From assembly GCA_014490595.1 (NCBI GenBank), contig CP061031.1, positions 930,001 through 994,000 of the forward strand: 64,000 bases of DNA, in the 5' to 3' direction. This document shows positions 34,044 through 43,259 of this stretch, in pieces. Origin of the DNA: Corynebacterium wankanglinii. Its GTDB lineage: Bacteria; Actinomycetota; Actinomycetes; Mycobacteriales; Mycobacteriaceae. The notes beneath the pieces were generated by a model. That model had not been told where the DNA came from, did not search any database, and saw only the letters and a list, made by a program, of their open reading frames with translations. Within the stretch, counting starts at the first letter, position 1, and every line of letters begins with the position of its first letter. The position numbers and the translations under genes were made by a program.

Positions 34044-35489
34044 TCAAGCGTTCCAGGACTGTGTGCGGCGGAAACAGCAAGCGGCGACGGCGCCGGCCGC
34101 AATAACGGCGCAGGGTAGCCAGATGGAGTTGCTCATCGCCTCTGCAAACGGCACGTGCAACTCCTCCGGCAGTGGGCCGTTGGCCTGCCCAGGCGCCGCC
34201 AAACCGCCGGCACCTGTGCCGAGCTTGCCCGCCAACTGTGAAGACATCATGGCGGCGATTGCGGCGGAGCCGATCACCGCGCCGATCTGGCGGGTGGTGT
34301 TGTACACACTAGAGCCCGCGCCGGCCAGCCGGGGGTCGAGGTTGCGGGTCGCAATCATGGATAAAGGCCCCCACATCATGGAGTTAGCCACGCCGTAGAC
34401 GGCGGCGATGGCGTACATCCACCTCGGGTCCACCTCGGGGGTGGTGATGGCTGCGGAGGCCGCCATCGACGCCGCCGCGAGCGTCAGGCCAGCGATGGCG
34501 AACGGCTTCGGGTCGTAATTGTTGGTGAGCTTGCCGACGAACGGCGAAAGCACGCCGGAGACGACACCGGACGGCAGGACTAGCAGGGCCGCACGGGTCG
34601 GGGTCAACCCCTGCACAGTTTGCACGTAAATCATCCAGGGAATGATGTACGTAGAGATGGCAAACCCCACCGTGGAAATGGTTGCGCCGGCGAGGGAGAA
34701 GTTACGGTCGCTGAACAGCGCGAGCGGCACGAGCGCGTTGGTGCCTTGCGTTGCCTGCCAGCGAATGAAGGCGATCATCGTGGCCGCACCTGCGGCAAGC
34801 AGGGCCCACACGCGCCAGTCCCATTCGAAGTTCTGCGCTTCCTGGATGCCGAAGACGAGACAGAACATGCTCACCGAGCTCAGCCCAACGCCGATCCAGT
34901 CGAAATGGCGGTTGGTCTTTTCCAGGCGCGGGACGTAGACCCAGGCGAGGATGAGCCCGAGGATGCCCACCGGGACGTTGACGAAAAAGATCCAGGGCCA
35001 GCCGGAGGCGTCGACAAGCACGCCGCCCAACAGCGGCCCGGTCACCGTGGCCAGGCCGGCCGTGGCGCCCCAGACGCCCATCGCTCCGCCGCGCTCCTTG
35101 GGGGAAAACGTGCGGATCATCACCGACATCGTCTGCGGCGTCACCATCGCGCCGCCCAGTCCCTGGAAGGCGCGGGCGGCGATCAGTTCCGCGGAGCTGT
35201 CAGCCAGACCACACGCGAGGGATGAGGCAGTAAACAGCGCGAGGCCTGCCAGGTACACCGTGCGGGGTCCGAAGCGGTCGCCCAAGCGCCCGGTGATCAA
35301 CAGCGGCACCGCATACGCCAGCAGGTAGGCGGAGTTGATCCAGATGACCTGGTTGTACGACGCCCCCAGGCCTTCCGAAATCGAGGGGATCGCCACCGAG
35401 ACGATGGTGGAGTCCACCAGGATCATGAAAAAGCCCAGCATCATCGACCAGAGGGCTGGCCACGGCGAGCGAGTCTGAGTTTGCTGCAC
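34044..35489 (-). CDS. MFS drug exporter, DHA2 (EmrB/QacA) family
   Basis: 481 residues, 14 predicted membrane helices. Motif A-like GRLGDRFGPRTVYLAG after helix 2, DSTIVSVAIPSI in helix 1 and the antiporter motif ATAGLATVTGPLLGGVLVD in helix 5 mark a proton-drug antiporter of the DHA2 group. Substrate not predictable from sequence. No regulator gene is adjacent. Confidence 0.9.
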   Translation of the reverse strand: MQQTQTRSPWPALWSMMLGFFMILVDSTIVSVAIPSISEGLGASYNQVIWINSAYLLAYAVPLLITGRLGDRFGPRTVYLAGLALFTASSLACGLADSSAELIAARAFQGLGGAMVTPQTMSVMIRTFSPKERGGAMGVWGATAGLATVTGPLLGGVLVDASGWPWIFFVNVPVGILGLILAWVYVPRLEKTNRHFDWIGVGLSSVSMFCLVFGIQEAQNFEWDWRVWALLAAGAATMIAFIRWQATQGTNALVPLALFSDRNFSLAGATISTVGFAISTYIIPWMIYVQTVQGLTPTRAALLVLPSGVVSGVLSPFVGKLTNNYDPKPFAIAGLTLAAASMAASAAITTPEVDPRWMYAIAAVYGVANSMMWGPLSMIATRNLDPRLAGAGSSVYNTTRQIGAVIGSAAIAAMMSSQLAGKLGTGAGGLAAPGQANGPLPEELHVPFAEAMSNSIWLPCAVIAAGAVAACCFRRTQSWNA

Positions 35490-35538
35490 CGGTCAGATGA
35501 TACTGGGCGCCGCTTGCACCGTTGGGCGCGAGCGCCTA

Positions 35539-36977
35539 CTAGGGCAGCAGCGCCTGAATCTGCGGCGGCAGCATGTCCCGGTAGAGCGGCAACGTCGCCG
35601 CGCCGAGCAGACCGATGCCTGCGAGAACACCGAGCACGATGCCCACGGTGCGCGCCGTGGAGTTGGCCTCGCTGCTGCTAGACGACATGAACAGCTCAGG
35701 CTTGTCCTTGACCAGGTTGTCCTCTGCATCCATGTCGGGCGTGCTCTCGGGAGTCGTCGCAAGCACCTCGACCACTGCGTCTTCGCGCACGGCGTCTGCG
35801 TCGATGCCGTAGAACTTGTCCAGGCCCTTCACGTTGAACTGGGTGGCTGTGTAGCGGCTGTTGTCCGTGGTGTTCCACTGGAGATGACAATGTCCATGTT
35901 GTCGAGGTGGGAGCCCGGAACGATGTAGCCGCCGTAGGGCTGCGACCAGTTCAGAGGGCTTTGGGGCCTCCCCCACGGGCCGTTCTTCGCAATCGTGGCA
36001 ACGGGGACGTCCTCCCAGGACGTCTCCAGCTTGTCGGAGATGCGCACCTCCACCGCAAGCGTTTTCTCGTTGAACATGGCAAGTACCCAGTGGCCGTCGA
36101 TGTAGCGCAGGTTGAGTTCGCCGGCCTGCACACTCTTGTCCAAGATGGCCACGGCGTTCTTCCCCCACCCTTCAGAGCTGAAGCCCTCCCACTTGCCGGG
36201 ATCAGCGATGTTCTCGGGTTTTGCGCGGAACATAAACACGGGCGATTCGCGCCCAAACTTGGTGGACATGATGTAGATGTATCCGTCCGGACCCTTATCC
36301 CAAGTGAGCAGCTGAGTCATGCCGCCGAGATAGTCGCCCGGTGCTGAGCCGACAGAGGTCCAAGTCTTGCCTTGGTCGGTGGATTTCCAAACCTGAGACG
36401 ACACCACGGTGCCGAACGGCACGTGCCAGGTGCCGTGCATGTACAAAACGCCGCCGACGTTGATCACATCAGAGGGAATTAGCGTCTTGTTGTTGACGCG
36501 GTGGTAGGAGATCATGTCGCTGACCTCAGACGTGTTGTCGATGGGGCGGACTATTTTGATGAAGCCGTCCTCGTCCATCTTCGCCACCACGCCGACCGGG
36601 CTCATCCATCCCTGCCCGAAATCCCAGCGGAAGGAGTCGCCGAAGATCATCGCGAACTCGCCGTCGTTGTTGATGGGGGCCATCGCACCAAGGTCGCCGG
36701 AGCGGAAGCCGGTGTGGGCGGAGTATTTGCCCAACACGTCGTCCATGATCTGGATCGTGGTGCCGTTGAGCATGCGCACCGGCTGGGAAGCGGTTTTCTT
36801 CGGCGGCTCCACGTGCACCCACGGCTTCTTCTCGGTTTTGGTCGCTGGGGTGCCGGACGAGGACGACAATGACGAGCTGCTCAGGCTGGATTCGGCGGTA
36901 GCGACGGGCACTGCCACCACGGAAAGCGCGAGCGCGCCAGCAAGGCCCGTGCCGAGGAGGGGAAGGAAGTTGCGCAT
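35539..36977 (-). pseudogene. DUF4185 (GH183-type endo-D-arabinanase-like) surface protein, frameshifted
   Basis: About 479 residues. Signal peptide MRNFLPLLGTGLAGALALSV then a Ser-rich stretch; DUF4185 domain from about 90 with GEFAMIFGDSFRWDFGQGWM, WHVPFGTVVSSQVWKSTDQG and SQPYGGYIVPGSHLDNMDIV. The frame breaks near 35,880; QWNTTDNSRYTATQFNVKGL follows in another frame and finishes the domain. The end carries an Asp/Glu/Ser linker and a membrane helix (VGIVLGVLAGIGLLGAAT). DUF4185 proteins of mycobacteria have been reassigned to GH183, enzymes that cut cell-wall D-arabinan (recalled knowledge). One added base restores the protein. Confidence 0.78.
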
Positions 36978-37060
36978 GGGGTTCGCCTTCTAGACAAGTG
37001 TTGATATGACAATTCAGAACCTCCAGGCACTTTAGCACCTGAGTTTCCCCTTGGCGGGCC

Positions 37061-37098
37061 ATAAAAACGGCCCGGGAACGTTTGTGGCGTTCCCGGGC
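37061..37098 (-). terminator. Rho-independent terminator after the cupin gene
   Basis: GCCCGGGAACG (37070-37080) pairs perfectly with CGTTCCCGGGC (37088-37098); on the minus strand the stem is followed by CGTTTTT (37063-37069). It lies 25 bp past the stop of the cupin gene. Confidence 0.8.
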
Positions 37099-37122
37099 AG
37101 TCTGCGCACTGCTTGGCGCGTT

Positions 37123-37542
37123 CTAGACCGCGTCAGTCTCGTTCGGGTCGTTGTCTGCATCCGCCTTGGTTTCGTGGCGGGTGCCCGGCTCGTGCTCCGC
37201 CGGGGCGTAGATGGAGTACAGCTTCGCCGGGGCGTCGGATTCGTTGACAAAATTGTGCCACTTGCCAGCCGGCACGAACGCGGCCCAATCAGCAGCGATC
37301 ACTTCGTCGACCTCGAGGTCGTCCTCGGACGGGCCGATCTTCGCGTGCAGCTCGCCTTCTTCGAGGCGGAGGAACTGGTCGTGGTCATCGTGGATCTCTG
37401 CGCCGATCTCCCCGCCAACCGGAATGGTCATCACCGTCAGCTGGAGGTTCGGGCCGGTCCACAGCGTGTCGCGGAACGCCTCGTTGTCCAGCGTTGCCTG
37501 CTCGATATTTACAACGTACGGGTTCGGTCCCTTGTCTGCCAT
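37123..37542 (-). CDS. Cupin-domain protein
   Basis: 139 residues, ATG 37542 (a GTG one codon earlier is possible). Cupin motif 1: GAEIHDDHDQFLRLEEGEL; motif 2: VPAGKWHNFVNESDAPA. The metal-binding His and Glu of both motifs are present (HxxxxQFLRxExG and PxxxWH). The tail is Asp/Glu/Thr-rich and disordered. Single-domain cupins of this type are often of unknown activity. A strong terminator follows. Confidence 0.85.
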   Translation of the reverse strand: MADKGPNPYVVNIEQATLDNEAFRDTLWTGPNLQLTVMTIPVGGEIGAEIHDDHDQFLRLEEGELHAKIGPSEDDLEVDEVIAADWAAFVPAGKWHNFVNESDAPAKLYSIYAPAEHEPGTRHETKADADNDPNETDAV

Positions 37543-37595
37543 CACATCTCCTTCAGCTTCGGAATTCCTACGTCACCCAGCCTAGGAGCTTTTGC

Positions 37596-38642
37596 TTATC
37601 GACGGTGGCGTCCGCCCCGCTTCCGCCCCCGGTTCCTTCGCCTCAGCTGCACCTTCTCCACCTCGGTGAGAAAGCTTTCGTCGGCGTGCTGCGCCACCAC
37701 AGGCGTGGTGGTTGGTCGTTCAGGCCGATCTTGCTCGGCGCCGATCCGGCCGAACATCTCGGTCGGGGCACCGAGCTCCTCCGGGCGTGCCCCGCCGCCG
37801 AGAGAAACGTACCGCGCGGTGTGCTTCGGCTTGACCTCGTCTTGGGGGTCGGTGGCGAAATCGCGCTGCACGGTAACCGCCCACCCGCCGCCGGGAAACT
37901 CGATGAGTTGCCACGGCTCCGGGCGGCGCTGCGGCGCCTCGGCCAGTGCGGGTACCGTGTCGGTGCCTTCGTCGGGTGGGGCGGCGTCTAATGCCGCCAT
38001 GCCGTCGAGCAGCACCGCCCGTGCCCACAATCCGCCCTGGGCGAAGCCTCCGAGCCACGCGAGGGCGGCCTCCCCGTCTTCGCCAGCCACCGCGCCGAGT
38101 ACGCGGCCGTCGAGGGTGACGAGCGCAGCGCCGTCCATAGGCACCAGTCCCACAAACCACTGACCGGGGGAGCGTGCCTCTAGCTCGGCTGCTCCGAACT
38201 CACCGACGGAGGTATCCACCACGAGCATGTCGCCGACGCGCAAAACGGCCGCGTCCTCTGGCGCGTTGTTGCGCGGCACTGCCAGCTGCGGCTCGGGCAA
38301 GACCACATGGACGTTGAAGCGGCCGGATTCCGGGTTGAGCTTCACTTCCGCCACGGTGGCAGGCTGCAGGAAAGACGAGTGCACTCGCTCGACTTCCGCG
38401 AAGTGGGCGCGCCATTCAGGCGCCACCTCGCCGAGGACGGGGCCGGGGAGGTCGCCGAGACCGCGGCGGCGCACACGCCACGAGCGGTTCAACGGGTTGG
38501 CCTCCAACACCACATCGACGTACGTGGTGCCTCTACGTCCCGCAAAGTCCGTGAATAGGGCGGCCTGCGAGACGTGGTCCACCGGGACTTCCACGCCGGT
38601 GCCCCACGTCGAGGGGGCGAGTGGGTACTGCTTGGCTGCCAT
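37596..38642 (-). CDS. Hypothetical protein with Arg-rich tail
   Basis: 348 residues, no domain recognised. An alpha/beta composition with a repeated RAHFAEVERVHSSFLQPATV region, a middle part with GQWFVGLVPMDGAALVTLDG, and a very basic end (RRRNRGRKRGGRHRR) suggesting nucleic-acid binding. The stop codon TAA lies inside the over-represented 11-mer (37594-37604). Probably a corynebacterial conserved hypothetical. Confidence 0.65.
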   Translation of the reverse strand: MAAKQYPLAPSTWGTGVEVPVDHVSQAALFTDFAGRRGTTYVDVVLEANPLNRSWRVRRRGLGDLPGPVLGEVAPEWRAHFAEVERVHSSFLQPATVAEVKLNPESGRFNVHVVLPEPQLAVPRNNAPEDAAVLRVGDMLVVDTSVGEFGAAELEARSPGQWFVGLVPMDGAALVTLDGRVLGAVAGEDGEAALAWLGGFAQGGLWARAVLLDGMAALDAAPPDEGTDTVPALAEAPQRRPEPWQLIEFPGGGWAVTVQRDFATDPQDEVKPKHTARYVSLGGGARPEELGAPTEMFGRIGAEQDRPERPTTTPVVAQHADESFLTEVEKVQLRRRNRGRKRGGRHRR

Positions 38643-38663
38643 GAGGCGAATTGTAGGCAGGCG

Positions 38664-39572
38664 CTACCGCACCTTCTTCACCAGCTGCACCACACCGAGG
38701 ACAATAAATCCGGCAATCAAGCCGAATGTGAGCGAAATCCCGGTCTCCACCAGCCAGCCGAGCGCGCCGCCGCCAACGGTTTCCTGGCCCCTGGCAATGA
38801 TGTCGTGCGGCCAGTGCCAGCCGACAACCTCGTCCAGACCGCGGACGATCAAGTGGCCGCCCACCCACAGCATGGCCACGGTGCCGACGATGCCGATGGC
38901 ATTGAGCACGTACGGCATCCCCTTCACCAGCGCGCGGCCGAACCCGGGGGCGTTGCCACGCTCAATCATGCCACGGCCGATGTCGTCGATCTTCACCAAA
39001 AGACCCACCGCCCCGTACACCGCGATAGTGATGAAGATGCCCACAGCCACGAGCACGGCGGCTTCCATCCACACAGGCTGGTCCTTCACCTCGTCGAGCG
39101 AGATGATCATGATCTCCGCCGACAAAATCAGATCCGTGCGGATCGCGCTGTTGACCAGGTGGTCCTCGTCCTCCTCGGACTTGTTGGCGGCCTCTTCGGC
39201 GTCCTCATCGGCGTTGGACGAGAACTTCTGCGCGATCTTCTCCGCCCCTTCAAAGGCGAGATACGTGCCACCCAGCATGAGGATCGGCGTGAGCGCCCAC
39301 GGCGCAAACGCGTTCAGCAGCAGTGCGATCGGGAGGATGAAAAGCAGCTTGTTGCGCAGTGAGCCCTTGGTAATACGCCAGATCATCGGCAGTTCTCGGG
39401 CCGGGGTCACCCCGGAGACGTACTGGGGGGTCACCGCAGCGTCGTCGATGACCACGCCCGCGGCTTTCGCGGAAGTTTTCGCGGTCATGCCGGCGACGTC
39501 ATCGACGCTCGCTGCGGCGGTGCGCGCGATCAGCGCGACGTCGTCAAGCAGAGCAAGTAGGCCACCGGCCAT
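38664..39572 (-). CDS. DUF808 (YedI-type) membrane protein
   Basis: 302 residues from ATG 39572. Starts MAGGLLALLDDVALIARTAA with the DDVA...K.AGVV.DD.AV.P.YV opening that defines DUF808, then several membrane helices (LLFILPIALLLNAFAPWALT, VLVAVGIFITIAVYGAVGLL, ISLTFGLIAGFIVLGVVQLV) and an acidic loop at about 125-150. Function unknown; inner-membrane protein. Confidence 0.88.
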   Translation of the reverse strand: MAGGLLALLDDVALIARTAAASVDDVAGMTAKTSAKAAGVVIDDAAVTPQYVSGVTPARELPMIWRITKGSLRNKLLFILPIALLLNAFAPWALTPILMLGGTYLAFEGAEKIAQKFSSNADEDAEEAANKSEEDEDHLVNSAIRTDLILSAEIMIISLDEVKDQPVWMEAAVLVAVGIFITIAVYGAVGLLVKIDDIGRGMIERGNAPGFGRALVKGMPYVLNAIGIVGTVAMLWVGGHLIVRGLDEVVGWHWPHDIIARGQETVGGGALGWLVETGISLTFGLIAGFIVLGVVQLVKKVR

Positions 39573-39662
39573 GTGGGGTCCTTCCAATAAGAGCTGTGAA
39601 CGCGACCATCATATGGTCAATCCTGCACATGATGTAGCATCTTTCGGGCATAACTGAACCAC

Positions 39663-39757
39663 ACACGGGTGCTGCCGCGGGAGACGCGGTGGCTGAGACG
39701 CCGAAACGCTCGGTGAACCGTAGAACCTGATCCGGGTAATGCCGGCGATAGGAAGGA
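39663..39757 (+). ncRNA. TPP riboswitch (THI element)
   Basis: The conserved core is present: GGTGGCTGAGACG (about 39,688-39,700) and GAACCTGATCCGGGTAATGC with GGCGATAGGAA (39,723-39,753). Outer stem and two arms can be drawn. It ends about ten bases before the ATG of a YkoE-type gene, so control is probably by masking the ribosome site (GGAAGGA) when thiamine pyrophosphate binds. Confidence 0.93.
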
Positions 39758-39765
39758 ATGAGCAC

Positions 39766-40380
39766 ATGACCGTGCCCGCAACCAACGCTGGGAAGAGCAA
39801 TTCTTGGCGCGTCATCGACATTGTCACCGCGGCCGTACTGGGCGTCGCTTGCGGCTTGCTGTTTTGGGTGTGGAACAGCATCGGCTACGCCGGTTTCAAG
39901 GCGCTGGACGCACTTACCCCGGGCTTGGGCGGTTTGGCCGTGGGTATCTGGCTCATCGGCGGCGTGCTCGGCGGTTTGATCATCCGCAAGCCGGGTGCGG
40001 CGCTGTTCGTCGAGGTCGTCGCGGCCTCCGTTTCCGCGGTGCTGGGCAGCCAGTGGGGCCCGGAGACGCTGTACTCCGGCCTCGCGCAGGGCCTGGGTGC
40101 GGAGCTGGTCTTCCTCATCTTCGCCTACCGTCGCTTCAACCTGTCCGTGGCGGCGCTGTCCGGCATCGGCGCGGGCATCGGCGCGTTCATCCTGGAGCTG
40201 TTCACCTCCGCCAACCTGGCCATGAGCCTCCAGTTCAACCTGATCTACCTGACCTGCCTGATCATCTCCGGCGCGGTCCTCGCCGGCGTGGTGGCCTACT
40301 ACCTAGTTAGGGCGCTGGCGCAGACTGGCGCACTCGACCGCTTCGGCGCCGGCCGCGAGCGCTTCAACACCACCGCGTAA
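39766..40380 (+). CDS. YkoE-type ECF transporter substrate-binding membrane subunit
   Basis: 204 residues, about six membrane helices, starting MTVPATNAGKSNSWRVIDIV. YkoE is the S-like component of the ECF transporter that takes up hydroxymethylpyrimidine/thiamine precursors. The TPP riboswitch directly upstream and the ATPase and T-component downstream form the YkoEDC set. GGAAGGA precedes ATG 39766. Confidence 0.88.
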   Translation: MTVPATNAGKSNSWRVIDIVTAAVLGVACGLLFWVWNSIGYAGFKALDALTPGLGGLAVGIWLIGGVLGGLIIRKPGAALFVEVVAASVSAVLGSQWGPETLYSGLAQGLGAELVFLIFAYRRFNLSVAALSGIGAGIGAFILELFTSANLAMSLQFNLIYLTCLIISGAVLAGVVAYYLVRALAQTGALDRFGAGRERFNTTA

Positions 40381-41726
40381 ATGTCGCTGGCTATCCACGC
40401 GAGGGGGCTGACTTACCAGCACGCCACCCGCCCGCAGCCCGCGTTCACTCACGTCGACCTGGATATCGCGCGCGGGGAGCGGGTGCTTATCACCGGCGAT
40501 TCGGGCTCCGGCAAGTCCACGTTGCTCGCGGTGATTGCCAAGCTTATCGACGACTCCGAGGACGGCAGCCGAACCGGCACCCTCAACGTCGACGGCACCG
40601 TAGGCATGGTCCTGCAGGACCCCGAGGCGCAAACCATCCTGTCCCGGGTGGGTGACGACGTCGCCTTCGGCGCCGAAAACCTGAGCGTGCCGCGCGGGGA
40701 AATTTGGCCGCGCGTGGAAAAGGCCCTCGCCGCCGTGGGGCTGGACGTGCCGCTGGGCCACAAGACTGCGCACCTGTCCGGCGGGCAAAAGCAGCGCCTC
40801 GCGCTCGCGGGTGTGATCGCCATGGGCGCGGACATCCTCATCCTGGACGAGCCCACCGCCAACCTGGATCCGCGCGGCCGCGACGAAGTCATCGCCGCGG
40901 TGGACCGGGTCTGCCAGCTCACCGGCGCGACCTTGATCGTGGTGGAGCACCGCCCGAAGCACTGGGCGGACGTGGTGGATACGTACTACCGCCTGGAGAC
41001 GGCCGGGCTGGTGCGCATCAGCGCAAGCGAATTGCCGGACGCGCCTGCGCTGCCGCCGGCGAAGACCGTGCCTCCGGGGGCACCTGTGGCCGTCGCTACG
41101 CACGAGCTGCTCACACGTTTCGGGCCGCCGCGCACCGTAGCCGCTCCAGAGGGGTTCTCCACCGTGGTCACGGGTGAAAACGGCGCAGGCAAAACTACGC
41201 TCGTGCAGGTGCTTGCCGGTCTGACGCCGCCCGAAAGGGGGCGGGTTGAGTATTCGGAGACCATCGCGCAGGGGTTGACAAGGCCGTCCATCAAGTGGTC
41301 GTCGAAGGAGCTGGCCAGTCGCATCGGCTACGTCTTCCAGGAGCCGGAGCACCAGTTTGTCACCGCCACCGTGCGCGAGGAGATGGCGCTGTCGGGCGCG
41401 CCGCAGGAGCGTATCGACGCGCTGCTGCAGCGCCTGCGCCTGGAGCACCTCGTGGACGCTAACCCGTTCACCCTCTCAGGAGGGGAGAAGCGCCGGCTGT
41501 CGGTGGCCACCGCGTGGTCAACGCGCCGCAGCTGCTCATCCTCGACGAGCCCACGTTTGGCCAGGACGACCGGACCTTTGTTGAACTCGTCGGGCTGATC
41601 CGCGAGTTGACTCAGCAAGGCGTGACCGTCATCTCCATCACCCACGACGAGGCGTTCATCGCCTCGCTGGGCGATCACATCGAGCGCGTCGTCGCACGCT
41701 CGGACGCGGAGGAAGATGGCCGATGA
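40381..41726 (+). pseudogene. YkoD-type double ATP-binding protein, frameshifted
   Basis: About 448 residues with two fused ABC modules. First: Walker A ITGDSGSGKSTLL, signature LSGGQKQRLALA, Walker B ILILDEPTANLD. Second: VTGENGAGKTTLV, LSGGEKRRLSVA, then after ATA the frame shifts near 41,512 and continues VNAPQLLILDEPTFGQDDRT with ITHDEAFIASL. One added base (GCG-GTG-GTC) makes it continuous. ATG 40381 directly follows the stop of YkoE. It energises thiamine-precursor uptake. Confidence 0.88.
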
Positions 41727-42484
41727 ACCTGCTGCAAGGCATCAACCCCGTCACCCGGATCCTCGGCCTGCTGTTGTTGACCACGCCGCTGATGTTCACC
41801 ATCGACTGGGTCTCCGCCACAGTAGTGCTCGCGATCACCGTGCTCATGGTGCCGGTGTGCGGGCTGAGCTACGGCCGCTTTTTCAAGCGGGCGCTGCCGA
41901 TCCTCATCGTCGCGCCGCTCGCCGGCATCCCAATGGCGCTGTACGGCCAAGCTGGAGGGGAGACCTACGTCGAGTGGGGCCTGGTGCATGTGACCGAGTT
42001 GTCGTTGTCGTTGGCCTGGGCGGTGATCCTTCGTGTGCTCGCCATCGCGCTGCCCGTGGTGCTCCTCTCTGCAGACGTGGACCCGACAGACCTCGGCGAC
42101 GGCCTCGCACAAGTGTTGCGCCTGCCCGAGCGCTTCGTCATCGGCACGGTCGCGGCGCTGCGCATGCTCACCCTCCTGCAAGACGATCTCGACGCGATGC
42201 GTCGCTCCCGCCGCGCCCGCGGCATCGCCGACCAAGGCAGGATCAGATACTGGTTCTCCCTCTCGTTCGGCTTGCTCGTTATGTCGCTGCGCCGCGCAGG
42301 CAAACTCGCCACCGCCATGGAGGCGCGCGGATTCGGCGGGCCGCGCACGCGAACCTGGGCCCGCGAGTCCAAGCTGCGCTCCCGCGACTGGGCGGTCATG
42401 GCCGTGTGCGTCGGCATCGCGGCCGGCGCCCTCGCCCTCGCGTGGGCGACCGGCGACCTCCGCCCGGTGTGGGCGGTGCGATGA
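41723..42484 (+). CDS. YkoC-type ECF transporter transmembrane (T) subunit
   Basis: 253 residues, about six membrane helices. CbiQ/EcfT landmarks: an Arg/Ala-rich coupling helix MRRSRRARGIADQGR and MSLRRAGKLATAMEARGFGG, whose A-R-G motifs bind the ATPases. ATG overlaps the stop of the double ATPase by 4 bp. Completes the YkoEDC transporter under the TPP riboswitch. Confidence 0.9.
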   Translation: MNLLQGINPVTRILGLLLLTTPLMFTIDWVSATVVLAITVLMVPVCGLSYGRFFKRALPILIVAPLAGIPMALYGQAGGETYVEWGLVHVTELSLSLAWAVILRVLAIALPVVLLSADVDPTDLGDGLAQVLRLPERFVIGTVAALRMLTLLQDDLDAMRRSRRARGIADQGRIRYWFSLSFGLLVMSLRRAGKLATAMEARGFGGPRTRTWARESKLRSRDWAVMAVCVGIAAGALALAWATGDLRPVWAVR

Positions 42485-42948
42485 CGTACACCTTGCTTAT
42501 CGACGGTCCTTCGGGCGCCGGCAAAACCACCCTGGCCAACCAAATCGGCCAGGCCCTGGGCATCCAGGTGGTGCACCTCGACGACTTCTACCCGGGCTGG
42601 GGCGGACTGGCAGAGGGCGCGCGGATGGTGGCCGACGACGTACTTGACCCGGCCACCCCCGGGTACTGGCGCTGGAACTGGGAGCAATACACGCGCGGGG
42701 AGTGGGTGCCGCTCGTGCCAGGCGCTGACCTCGTGATTGAGGGGGTGGGGGCGGTGACGGAGGCGTCGATAGGCAAGGCTAAAGCGCGCGGGGACGTGGA
42801 CACGCTGCGGGTGATCGCGGCGGCGGAGACGAGGAAAGCCCGGGCCCTGACGCGGGACCCGGGCTACGCACCGTGGTGGGACATGTGGGCGGAGCAGGAA
42901 AAACTCTTGCCCGACGTGCCCGTCGACGTGGAAGTTAGGCGGGTGTGA
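42481..42948 (+). CDS. P-loop kinase (uridine-kinase-like)
   Basis: 155 residues, ATG overlaps the preceding stop (ATGA). Walker A IDGPSGAGKTTLANQ, then VVHLDDFYPGW (substrate/Walker B-like Asp pair) and late ARALTRDPGY. Resembles small uridine/AAA kinases of actinobacteria. Being last in the thiamine-precursor operon, it might phosphorylate a vitamin precursor, but nothing in the sequence proves that. Its 3' end overlaps a remnant of an oligopeptide transporter gene. The gene contains both an 11-mer GCTTATCGACG (42495) and its inverted relative (42764). Confidence 0.75.
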   Translation: MTYTLLIDGPSGAGKTTLANQIGQALGIQVVHLDDFYPGWGGLAEGARMVADDVLDPATPGYWRWNWEQYTRGEWVPLVPGADLVIEGVGAVTEASIGKAKARGDVDTLRVIAAAETRKARALTRDPGYAPWWDMWAEQEKLLPDVPVDVEVRRV

Positions 42949-43076
42949 CCTCCTCCGGCTTGTACACCGTGCGCACCCTGGAGCGTTCTGCATCCGGGTC
43001 GGGGATGGGAATCGCCGACAGCAGCGCCTTGGTGTAGGGGTGCTGGGGGGTTGTCAAAGACGTCGTCATTTAGCAA
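42935..43076 (-). pseudogene. C-terminal remnant of an oligopeptide ABC ATPase (OppF/DppF-like)
   Basis: The minus strand reads NDDVFDNP, then after a one-base shift in a run of six C, QHPYTKALLSAIPIPDPDAE followed by RSRVRTVYKPEEVTPA and a TAA stop at 42935-42937. QHPYTKALLSA..P.PDP is the hallmark end of OppD/OppF-type ATPases. Only about 45 residues remain; the Walker motifs are absent and the sequence before 43,076 is AT-rich and unrelated. A gene end left behind by a deletion or rearrangement. Confidence 0.7.
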
Positions 43077-43216
43077 AGTATTTTCCGTTTTATGTTCAGC
43101 GGATTCACAGCAAGTTCAATATGTGCGTGGTTATGGCAGTTCAGAATGCGTCACCCGCGGGGGTTGGTAAGGCGAATGAGCCATAGAAAATCTGAATTTT
43201 ATCCGCGCAACGCAAA

Positions 43217-43245
43217 ACCCCACCCGCCATTAATGCGGGAGGGGT
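43217..43245 (-). terminator. Rho-independent terminator after DUF402 gene
   Basis: ACCCCACCCGC (43217-43227) pairs with GCGGGAGGGGT (43235-43245), one mismatch; on the minus strand TTTT (complement of 43214-43217) follows. It lies 15 bp past the stop of the minus-strand DUF402 gene. Confidence 0.7.
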
Positions 43246-43259
43246 AAACAGCAGATGAA

